Source: Verrucomicrobiales bacterium (GTDB taxonomy: Bacteria; Verrucomicrobiota; Verrucomicrobiia; Verrucomicrobiales; Akkermansiaceae). Taken from it: a DNA stretch of 5,258 nt. Made by a program: the position numbers and the translations under genes. The notes beneath the pieces were generated by a model, which was given only the letters and a program-made list of their open reading frames with translations, was not told the DNA's origin and did no database searches. The stretch is taken from positions 5,147 through 10,404 of the forward strand of contig PBTU01000077.1 of assembly GCA_002729295.1 (NCBI GenBank), in the 5' to 3' direction. Of the stretch, positions 1-5,258 are shown in pieces (within the stretch, counting starts at the first letter, position 1; each line of letters opens with the position of its first letter).

Positions 1-336
1 CTCATTTTTTTCCTGCTTCTGACATTAAGCCCGTTTGCCAGCGCGCTGAGTGTTTACGATTCAGACCCCTCTCCGGTGGCCTGTTTCACCGGTAGCGCCA
101 CCCAAGCGGCCCCATTCACCGGATGGGATATCCAACGTCTCTACGACTATGCCGCCAGATGGCATCCAGACTTGATCCCTCAAGCTGATTACCTCTACAA
201 CGTCGCCTACGGATGGTGCACAAGCCAGTCTGAACGGGCGACTAAAAGGTATCTCAGAAGAACCATGCGTCAGCGTTGGTATGCCGTGATATGTGACGAA
301 GAGCCCGAGGTGGTAAACACGGGATGTCCATACTAA
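1..336 (+). CDS. Small exported protein of unknown function, 5' end outside the window
   Basis: The reading frame is open from base 1 to the TAA at 334-336 (111 visible codons), so the start codon lies upstream of the window. The GTG at 76 is not the true start, because the codons before it encode a classic signal peptide. Visible residues 2-12 are a hydrophobic core (IFFLLLTLSPF), followed by a signal peptidase I-type site, ASA before LS, at about residue 15. The mature part is about 96 residues. It has four cysteines (visible residues 28, 73, 98 and 109) that could form two disulphides outside the cytoplasm, several aromatic residues, and a basic stretch at about 79-92 (KRYLRRTMRQRW). It ends in GCPY. 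I do not recognise the family and assign no function. A terminator follows 35 bases after the stop, so this is probably the last gene of its transcript. I am confident it is a real exported protein; the missing N-terminus should be only a few residues. Confidence 0.72.
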   Translation, partial: LIFFLLLTLSPFASALSVYDSDPSPVACFTGSATQAAPFTGWDIQRLYDYAARWHPDLIPQADYLYNVAYGWCTSQSERATKRYLRRTMRQRWYAVICDEEPEVVNTGCPY

Positions 337-340
337 GGGA

Positions 341-354
341 CGGTAACCTTACCG
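341..354. repeat. Short dyad-symmetric element downstream of the first gene
   Basis: Arms CGGTAA (341-346) and TTACCG (349-354) are perfect reverse complements around a 2-base centre. The element is flanked by the direct repeat GGGAC (337-341 and 354-358). A second small dyad, GGGA-CT-TCCC, overlaps it at 354-363. It sits between the stop codon of the first gene and the terminator. It could be a protein-binding site or a weak mRNA hairpin protecting the 3' end. Its shortness means chance is a real alternative. Confidence 0.3.
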
Positions 355-371
355 GGACTTCCCAATTTTTC

Positions 372-404
372 AAAGCCGCCTGCATCATCGCTTGGCGGTT
401 TTTT
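372..404 (+). terminator. Rho-independent terminator
   Basis: The left arm 372-380 (AAAGCCGCC) pairs with 394-402 (GGCGGTTTT) as a 9-base stem with one G-U pair, closing a 13-base loop (381-393). The right arm runs into six consecutive T residues (399-404). A GC-rich stem passing into a U tract is the standard intrinsic terminator layout. It lies 35 bases after the stop of the first gene and most simply ends that transcript. It also finishes only 14 bases before the ATG of the ligase gene, so it could act as an attenuator in that gene's leader if transcription enters from upstream. Confidence 0.78.
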
Positions 405-418
405 GCACTTACTGCGGA

Positions 419-1855
419 ATGATTAACAATAGTAAGGAAAAAACATTCGCCTTTTTTGTCATCCTCGGCGTTTGCCTGGCTTGGGTCATAGGTGCCTATG
501 GCTCTCCCATGGGTTTTCCCTTGGAGGGAAATGACATCTTTCGCGAACGGTCACGTTGGGCCATTGCCTTCGCTGGCCTAGCCGGAATTGCCCTCCTTCC
601 GGGAAAATCCATCTTTCCACGAGCCCCACTGATTCTCTGGATTTGTTTTGGATTCTTGATCATCTGGGGCTGCTTTATGGTCATCAATGCCCAATCCGAA
701 ATGAATATTTATCGGGCCCGCTGGATCATGATCAAAGATCGACCATTTCCCGATCTTCCGGGGTCCCCCGTCGCCTCAGCAACCAAGAAGTTCACCTTCG
801 AAATCATTGCCGTCTTCCTCTTTGTCATCGCTATCGCCCGCAGCACCGAAAGCTCGATCTGGAAAAAGATCCTCACCACCTTCGCTCTGGCCTCTCTGTC
901 GGTTGCCATCATTGGAATGACCCATAAAATTCTCGGTATCGACACCGTCTGGGGAATCCCGGATGTACAGCCGGAGCTATTTTTTGCGCCATACGTTTAC
1001 AATGGTAACGCTGCATCGATGATGAATCTGGGAATCATCATGGCTTTCTCAATGGCCCTCACCGACTACCGAAAAAACGGCACGAGTCGGTTATTTTACC
1101 TTTGGATGACCTGTGGAGCGGTTATTGGAATTGGCATCATCTTCGCGGCGTCCAAAGCCGGCGCGCTCATCCTCGTGGGGCAATTGGGTCTCTTCGTATT
1201 ATTCGAAGCAAAAACCCTTCTCCGTATCATTCGCTCGAAACGCCGAAGAAGGGCCAAAATGCCTTTGGAGAAGAAAATGGCTCTCGGAGCCGCCGCCATT
1301 ATTCTTGCCGGCTTCACAATCATCAGCACCGGTCTACTGAACTCACGTTTCCAAGAGATGTTTGAAGACATCGAAAACACGGGTGAGGCCAGCACCATCA
1401 ATGGTCGCCTCGAGATGATGAAACTCATGGTAGACATCTCTGCCGATCCCAACGAAGCCTACTGGCATGGAATCGGACCAGGCACCTTCCCCTACCTCAT
1501 ACCCTTCTACCTTAAAAATCGGGAGAGTAAACTCGAAGCCGTCTGGGAATACGGACATTGCGACCCCCTCCAAACGATTCTCGACTGGGGTTACTTCGGA
1601 GCTCTGGCCTGGTTTACCATCGGAATCGGTGGTGTCGTTCGGGGAGGCTACCTTCTCCTAAAACGAAAAGTCCCCCATGACGATCTTCACCTCGTTAAAG
1701 GGATCGTTATTTCCCTGATTGGAATCGGCATCCACAGCTGCTTCGACTTCCCTCTTTCCATCCTCTCCACTCATTTGGTTGCAATTTCCCTATGTGGAAT
1801 CCTTTGGACAATCTATCGAAATCAAGAGGCTGGCGAACTTGATTCCACCTCCTGA
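419..1855 (+). CDS. O-antigen ligase / polymerase family membrane protein (Wzy_C type)
   Basis: This is a polytopic inner-membrane protein of 478 residues, probably joining or polymerising lipid-linked glycans on the periplasmic side of the membrane. Hydrophobic segments appear at about 9-28, 47-61, 69-90, 125-140, 151-167, 198-214, 226-244, 248-262, 287-306, 394-414, 428-442 and 446-466. Family-like motifs appear in order: NGNAASMMNL (195-204), AASKAGAL (243-250), GRLEMMK (329-335), GIGPGTF (351-357), GHCDPLQ with an Asp-Trp-Gly shortly after (379-391), and HSCFDFPL (439-446). The large loop between the segments near 306 and 394 matches the catalytic periplasmic loop of the O-antigen ligase superfamily. 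The loop at 269-286 is very basic (KRRRRAK), as expected for a cytoplasmic loop. I chose the ATG at 419. A TTG at 392 is in frame but lies in the terminator hairpin and would add nine unconvincing residues. No clear Shine-Dalgarno sequence precedes 419. The family includes WaaL ligases, Wzy polymerases and exopolysaccharide enzymes; sequence alone does not show which. No glycosyltransferase genes are adjacent. Confidence 0.82.
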   Translation: MINNSKEKTFAFFVILGVCLAWVIGAYGSPMGFPLEGNDIFRERSRWAIAFAGLAGIALLPGKSIFPRAPLILWICFGFLIIWGCFMVINAQSEMNIYRARWIMIKDRPFPDLPGSPVASATKKFTFEIIAVFLFVIAIARSTESSIWKKILTTFALASLSVAIIGMTHKILGIDTVWGIPDVQPELFFAPYVYNGNAASMMNLGIIMAFSMALTDYRKNGTSRLFYLWMTCGAVIGIGIIFAASKAGALILVGQLGLFVLFEAKTLLRIIRSKRRRRAKMPLEKKMALGAAAIILAGFTIISTGLLNSRFQEMFEDIENTGEASTINGRLEMMKLMVDISADPNEAYWHGIGPGTFPYLIPFYLKNRESKLEAVWEYGHCDPLQTILDWGYFGALAWFTIGIGGVVRGGYLLLKRKVPHDDLHLVKGIVISLIGIGIHSCFDFPLSILSTHLVAISLCGILWTIYRNQEAGELDSTS

Positions 1856-1873
1856 CTGTAATTTACTCGAACT

Positions 1874-2323
1874 ATGAATAGAAAGATTTCCATCATCCCC
1901 TTGATTCTTCTTATCACCTGCCTGGCTTCCAGCGCGCAGTTGCCCAACGTTCACAAAATTTTCGATCGAAACAAAACCTTCCTAATCTCGCATAGCGACA
2001 ATAGGGGAAAACCCATCTATTCATTTGTCACCAATGAGGAATTTGATGCCGTGAAGGCTGCTTTCCTCAAAGCCATGGGGGAAGATTGGACGGAAATAAA
2101 ACCCTTCGATGCCGAACACAAAACCGGGATTACCGGGAAGGAACGCACAGATAAATCCGCCCTCGTAGGGGACATCCGCCTGGCAAATCCAAAGCAGCCT
2201 AAGAACCACCTCATTTTGGCCCTCTTTAAAGCCCCCAATCTCAGGTATAAAACCAAATATGCCATGATGCTCTTGGTAGACCCCGCTCCACCAAAGGTTG
2301 AAAAGTCGCCCAAAAAAGATTAA
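1874..2323 (+). CDS. Small exported protein of unknown function
   Basis: The product has 149 residues. The N-terminus is a clear Sec signal peptide: basic NRK at 2-4, hydrophobic core at 5-17, and a probable signal peptidase I site after SSA (residue 21, before QLP). A cysteine at 16 lies in LLITC-LAS, but threonine at the -1 position fits a lipobox poorly, so I favour a soluble periplasmic or secreted protein over a lipoprotein. The mature part is about 128 residues. It has an amphipathic helix-like stretch near 54-69 (NEEFDAVKAAFLKAMG), a probable strand pair near 113-135 (HLILALFKAP, then YAMMLLVD), and a Pro/Lys-rich tail at 136-149. It has no cysteine after the signal peptide. I recognise no family. 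It starts 18 bases after the ligase stop and ends 17 bases before priA, so it is probably co-transcribed with both. No good Shine-Dalgarno sequence precedes the start. Signal peptide and codon use support a real gene. Confidence 0.78.
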   Translation: MNRKISIIPLILLITCLASSAQLPNVHKIFDRNKTFLISHSDNRGKPIYSFVTNEEFDAVKAAFLKAMGEDWTEIKPFDAEHKTGITGKERTDKSALVGDIRLANPKQPKNHLILALFKAPNLRYKTKYAMMLLVDPAPPKVEKSPKKD

Positions 2324-2340
2324 ATCAGGGCTCTTCCCCA

Positions 2341-4560
2341 ATGCCTTTCTCTGCCAGCGTTCTTATCGACGGACCATCCGAACTCGTTTTCGATTACGCG
2401 ATCCCTGATCAGCTGAAGATTCTCCCCGGCTGCCGCGTCCGTATCCCGCTTCGCAATCGTCCGGCTACCGGCACGGTATTGAGGGTCCACGAAGCCCCTG
2501 AAGGTGACTTCGCCCTTCGCTATCTCACCGACCTCGTCGATCCCGAGCCCCTCATCACGCCGGAACTCCTAAAACTCGCCGAATGGATCACTTCCTACTA
2601 CGGAACCCCGCTTGAGCAGGTCATCCGCTCCATTATTCCCAGCTCCATCCGTGGAGAAAAAGGCTCCAGTAAAACCCGCCGCGCCGCGCTCATCGACAAG
2701 CCTCCCTCCGAAGAGGACCTCACCATTCTCGCCAAACGCGCAAAACGTCAACACGCCATTCTCAGCCTCCTGACAGCTACTTCGGAACCCATCCCCATTA
2801 CCGAACTCGGAGGAACCTCCGCTGCATCATCGTTAAAATCACTTACCGAAAAAGGCTGGGTCAAACTCATCGATCTCGAAGTCCGACGTGACCCCGACTC
2901 CGGAGAAACCTTTGTCCCCACCCAGCCCCTTACCCTCAACCCAGAGCAAGACGAAGTCCTCCGGGCCGTCACCAAAAGCCTCAATGACGAAGAGCCGCCA
3001 ACCCCCATCCTTCTCCACGGCATCACAGGATCGGGAAAAACCGAGGTCTATCTTCAGTCCACCCAAAAGGCACTCAACCTCGGCAAGAATATCATTGTTC
3101 TTGTTCCCGAAATCGCCCTCGCCCCCCAAACCGTCCAGCGCTTCAAAGCCCGCTTCTCGGAAATGGTCGATGAAATTGCCGTTCTTCACTCCAACCTTTC
3201 ACAAGGCGAACGCTTCGACGAATGGCACCGTATCCGCTCCGGAAGAGCTCGCATCGTCATCGGAGCTCGCTCGGCCATCTTCGCCCCTCTCCCCAATCTC
3301 GGACTCATTATTGTCGATGAAGAACACGAACCAGCTTACAAGCAAGAAAACCCACCCAAATACCACGCCCGCGACCTCGCCGTTGTCCGCTGCCGCCTCG
3401 AGAAATGCTCCGTCCTCCTCGGATCCGCCACGCCTTCCCTCGAAAGCTACCAAAACACCCTCGCCGGAAAGTACGAGATCATTCGTATGAATGAACGCGC
3501 CGACGGCGCATCGCTCCCTCTTACTCGCGTCGTCGATATGCGCATCGAATCACGGAAGCAAAAAGGACGCGACGCCATCCTTTCTGACGTGCTCCGTGCT
3601 TCTATCGACCAACGGCTCGAAGCCAACCAACAGGTCATCCTCTTCCTCAACCGCCGCGGCTTTGCACGCTCCCTGCAATGCCCGCCGTGCGGCCACGTTA
3701 TCCAGTGCAACCACTGCGCGATCCCTTTGACCTACCACCGCGCCGACGAGCGCCTCGTCTGCCACATCTGCGGCCATCAGGCCATCGTCCCAAAAATCTG
3801 CCCGGAATGCTCCGATCCAGCCATTCGCTTTCAAGGTTACGGAACAGAAAAGGCTGAAACCATCATTCGTAAAGTCTTTCCCTCCGCCAAAGTCGCCCGA
3901 CTCGACACCGATACCACGCGGCGAAAAAACGCGCTCCGCGACACTCTTCGCGATTTTAGGGCTAAGAAAATCAACATCCTCCTCGGCACCCAAATGATTG
4001 CCAAAGGATTAGACTTCCCAAACGTCACCCTCGTCGGCGTGCTCAATGCCGACCTCTCACTCTACGCTCCCGACTTCCGGGCTGGAGAACGCACCTTCCA
4101 ACTCCTCACCCAGGTTGCCGGACGCGCCGGGCGTGGAGCAATGGCCGGTGAAGTCATCATTCAAACGGCTACGCCTCACTCCCCTTCCATCCAATTCGCC
4201 CGACACCATGACTTCGAAGGATTCGTCGATCAGGAACTCGAGATGCGCCGACAATTTGGCTATCCACCCTTCACCCACCTTGCTCTTCTTCTCGCTCGTT
4301 CCAGTCATGAACGACGCGCTGAGTTCACTCTGCAAACTCTTCATCGGAAACTCGCCGAGAATCTCCCCGACGGTATCACCCTGGGAGACCCCATCCCATC
4401 GCCCCTCACAAAGTCCCATTCCCAGTTCCGTTTCCAACTTCTCCTCCGCGGCCCCAACGCTCGCACCCTCTCCCGTCATCTCAAAAAAATCCTCACTGCC
4501 ACACCAACCCCGGAAGATGTCATCGTCACCGCGGATCTGGATGCCTATGATCTCGGCTAA
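2341..4560 (+). CDS. priA: Primosomal protein N' (replication restart helicase PriA)
   Basis: PriA is a 3'-to-5' superfamily 2 DNA helicase that recognises stalled forks and D-loops and starts reloading of the replicative helicase. At 739 residues the length is normal for the family (732 in E. coli). Domains in order: 3'-DNA-binding domain (about 1-100), winged helix (about 110-190), helicase lobe 1 (about 200-375), lobe 2 with an inserted zinc module (about 400-630), and C-terminal domain to the end. Visible motifs: Walker A GITGSGKTE (227-235), DEEH (326-329), the aromatic-rich-loop region YKQENPPKYHARD (333-345), GSATPS (361-366), LNRRGF (436-441), GTQMIAKGLDFP (549-560) and QVAGRAGRG (591-599). 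All eight zinc-binding cysteines are present at 447, 450, 456, 459, 474, 477, 487 and 490, with the same spacing as the E. coli set. No catalytic residue is missing, so the protein should be active. The ATG is preceded by AGGG at 2327-2330, a weak ribosome-binding site ten bases upstream. The upstream gene ends 17 bases before, suggesting an operon. Long open frames in other phases are shadows of its biased codon use. Confidence 0.98.
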   Translation: MPFSASVLIDGPSELVFDYAIPDQLKILPGCRVRIPLRNRPATGTVLRVHEAPEGDFALRYLTDLVDPEPLITPELLKLAEWITSYYGTPLEQVIRSIIPSSIRGEKGSSKTRRAALIDKPPSEEDLTILAKRAKRQHAILSLLTATSEPIPITELGGTSAASSLKSLTEKGWVKLIDLEVRRDPDSGETFVPTQPLTLNPEQDEVLRAVTKSLNDEEPPTPILLHGITGSGKTEVYLQSTQKALNLGKNIIVLVPEIALAPQTVQRFKARFSEMVDEIAVLHSNLSQGERFDEWHRIRSGRARIVIGARSAIFAPLPNLGLIIVDEEHEPAYKQENPPKYHARDLAVVRCRLEKCSVLLGSATPSLESYQNTLAGKYEIIRMNERADGASLPLTRVVDMRIESRKQKGRDAILSDVLRASIDQRLEANQQVILFLNRRGFARSLQCPPCGHVIQCNHCAIPLTYHRADERLVCHICGHQAIVPKICPECSDPAIRFQGYGTEKAETIIRKVFPSAKVARLDTDTTRRKNALRDTLRDFRAKKINILLGTQMIAKGLDFPNVTLVGVLNADLSLYAPDFRAGERTFQLLTQVAGRAGRGAMAGEVIIQTATPHSPSIQFARHHDFEGFVDQELEMRRQFGYPPFTHLALLLARSSHERRAEFTLQTLHRKLAENLPDGITLGDPIPSPLTKSHSQFRFQLLLRGPNARTLSRHLKKILTATPTPEDVIVTADLDAYDLG

Positions 4561-4806
4561 CCATTCACACCATGCTCTCAATCCTTGTCGTCGAAGATGT
4601 CTCCCAATCGCCAAGAATATAGAGAGGTCAAAGAAGGACGATAAAGCAGCTACTCTTCGCCAGTGCAAATCGATTTCCAAAGCCCTCTGGTCATTGCCTA
4701 GTCCGTCGAAGCGGCAATAGCAATCAATCTACTCGTTCAGATCTCCCTCAGCATCAAACGACGCAAAGCCACTTGAATCCTCTGATGTCTGAACTAAGAC
4801 CTTCCC
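4561..4806. other. Intergenic gap between priA and the MEKHLA gene
   Basis: These 246 bases contain no gene I can support. Base composition is more AT-rich and stops occur in every forward frame. A 16-codon frame (4572-4622) begins 11 bases after the priA stop and reads MLSILVVEDVSQSPRI, which superficially resembles the first strand of a response-regulator receiver domain, but it stops at once. An inverted repeat ATTGCC/GGCAAT (4693-4698 and 4713-4718) has a 14-base loop and no T tract, so it is not a convincing terminator. A loose sigma-70-like pair (TTGCCT at 4694, TAGCAA at 4718) is too weak to call. A promoter for the MEKHLA gene probably lies somewhere here, but I cannot place it. Confidence 0.6.
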
Positions 4807-5258
4807 ATGTCCTTCGAGGAACCTGGCCCCGACAACAACTACCTCGCCAATCATGTTGCCTTGTTGCTCGGCAGCCTCAAGGCAGTCACGGGCCGGGACC
4901 TCATCGATCCACAAGCCGAGCCCCTCGAAACTGCCCAACAACTTTACGAAGCCCCCTTTTTCGTCGCTTCACACGGCACCTCAGGTGATCCCATTCTAAC
5001 CTACGGGAACCGCTTCGCTCAAGAACTCTTCGAAATGTCATGGGAGGAGTTCACCTCCACGCCCTCACGCTTCACTGCGGAAGCTCCCAATCGCGAAGAA
5101 CGAGCCAAGCTCCTTGCCGAAGTCACTGCAAATGGCTTCATCGACAACTACTCCGGCGTGAGAATCTCAAGCACCGGAAATCGCTTTCGGATCAAAAAAG
5201 CAACCGTCTGGAATCTCATTCATCCAGACGGTTCTCATGCGGGTCAGGCAGCGACCTT
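4807..5258 (+). CDS. MEKHLA domain-containing protein, 3' end outside the window
   Basis: The frame is open from ATG 4807 to the window end (150 full codons). The first in-frame stop upstream is the TAA at 4795-4797, so this ATG is the earliest possible ATG start. Only a weak Shine-Dalgarno signal is visible. The product matches the bacterial MEKHLA family (PAS-like fold, named after a motif in plant HD-ZIP III proteins) over nearly its whole length. Visible conserved blocks are NHVALLLGS (15-23), TGRDL (28-32), YEAPFFVASHGT (47-58), DPILTYGNR (61-69), LFEMSWEEF (74-82), PSRFTAEAP (86-94), RLLAE-like KLLAEV (101-106), GFIDNYSGVRISSTGNRFRI (110-129), ATVWNL (132-137) and GQAAT (146-150). Family members usually end shortly after GQAATF, so probably only a handful of residues are missing. 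There is no signal peptide or membrane segment, so it should be cytoplasmic. The biochemical role is not established; a ligand-sensing or signalling role is inferred only from PAS similarity. No kinase or regulator partner is visible here. Confidence 0.9.
   Translation, partial: MSFEEPGPDNNYLANHVALLLGSLKAVTGRDLIDPQAEPLETAQQLYEAPFFVASHGTSGDPILTYGNRFAQELFEMSWEEFTSTPSRFTAEAPNREERAKLLAEVTANGFIDNYSGVRISSTGNRFRIKKATVWNLIHPDGSHAGQAAT
5202..5233. repeat. Perfect 11-base inverted repeat inside the MEKHLA gene
   Basis: The left arm 5202-5212 (AACCGTCTGGA) is the exact reverse complement of 5223-5233 (TCCAGACGGTT), separated by a 10-base spacer (5213-5222). It covers codons 132-143, including the conserved ATVWNL block, and lies shortly before the expected end of the gene. 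No T tract follows within the window, so it is not a standard intrinsic terminator. In mRNA it would form a stable hairpin; as DNA it could be a binding site. It could also be a by-product of coding sequence. Confidence 0.6.

Noticed and set aside
76..78. GTG at 76 as the start of the first gene
   Set aside because: The same frame is open back to base 1 and encodes a convincing signal peptide before this codon.
392..418. TTG at 392 as the start of the ligase gene
   Set aside because: It lies inside the terminator hairpin and adds nine residues with no family resemblance; the ATG at 419 gives a normal N-terminus leading straight into the first membrane segment.
403..431. Possible promoter (TTGCAC and AACAAT) at the ligase start
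   Set aside because: Transcription would begin inside the coding region after the ATG at 419, and the -10 match is poor.
1919..1924. Lipobox around the cysteine at residue 16 of the 149-residue protein
   Set aside because: Threonine at -1 is unfavourable and a good signal peptidase I site lies five residues further on.
2888..3490. 200-codon + strand frame inside priA
   Set aside because: It overlaps the PriA helicase domain in another phase and is a low-complexity Ser/Pro/Lys-rich shadow of biased codon use.
4057..4680. 207-codon antisense frame over the 3' end of priA
   Set aside because: It lies opposite well-conserved PriA coding sequence, has no recognisable motif, and is explained by C-ending codons removing stops on the other strand.
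4693..4718. Inverted repeat ATTGCC/GGCAAT as a priA terminator
   Set aside because: Only six pairs with a 14-base loop and no T tract follows.
4046..4720. 224-codon + strand frame running from priA into the gap
   Set aside because: Mostly in a wrong phase over PriA motifs, rich in Ser/Pro, no domain resemblance.
4729..4941. 70-codon antisense frame across the gap and the start of the MEKHLA gene
   Set aside because: Half of it is antisense to the MEKHLA N-terminus, it shows no family features, and no promoter or ribosome site is evident.

Overview
The window reads as bacterial chromosome, all on the + strand. It looks moderately GC-rich, with a strong preference for C-ending codons in the large gene. 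Four coding regions can be supported, two of them cut by the window edges. From left to right they are: the 3' part of a small exported protein (1-336), a rho-independent terminator (372-404), an O-antigen ligase/polymerase-type membrane protein (419-1855), a small exported protein of unknown function (1874-2323), the primosomal helicase PriA (2341-4560), a 246-base gap, and a nearly complete MEKHLA-domain protein (4807 to the window end).

The organism is a Gram-negative-type bacterium that makes surface polysaccharide. A Verrucomicrobiota (Opitutae-like) source fits the general character of the proteins, the weak Shine-Dalgarno signals and the MEKHLA protein. That is an impression from memory of these families. 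There is no rRNA or other taxonomic marker here to settle it.

The three central genes are separated by only 18 and 17 bases and probably form one transcription unit: an envelope polysaccharide enzyme, an exported protein of unknown role, and then priA, a replication-restart gene. The first two act in or beyond the inner membrane and PriA acts on DNA in the cytoplasm, so the grouping probably reflects shared transcription, not a shared pathway. The MEKHLA gene lies after a larger gap and may be expressed separately.

I see no mobile element, CRISPR array, tRNA, rRNA or phage gene, and no clear new multi-gene system. The points most worth a second look are the terminator hairpin ending only 14 bases before the ligase start codon, the uncharacterised exported proteins, and a perfect 11-base inverted repeat inside the MEKHLA coding region.
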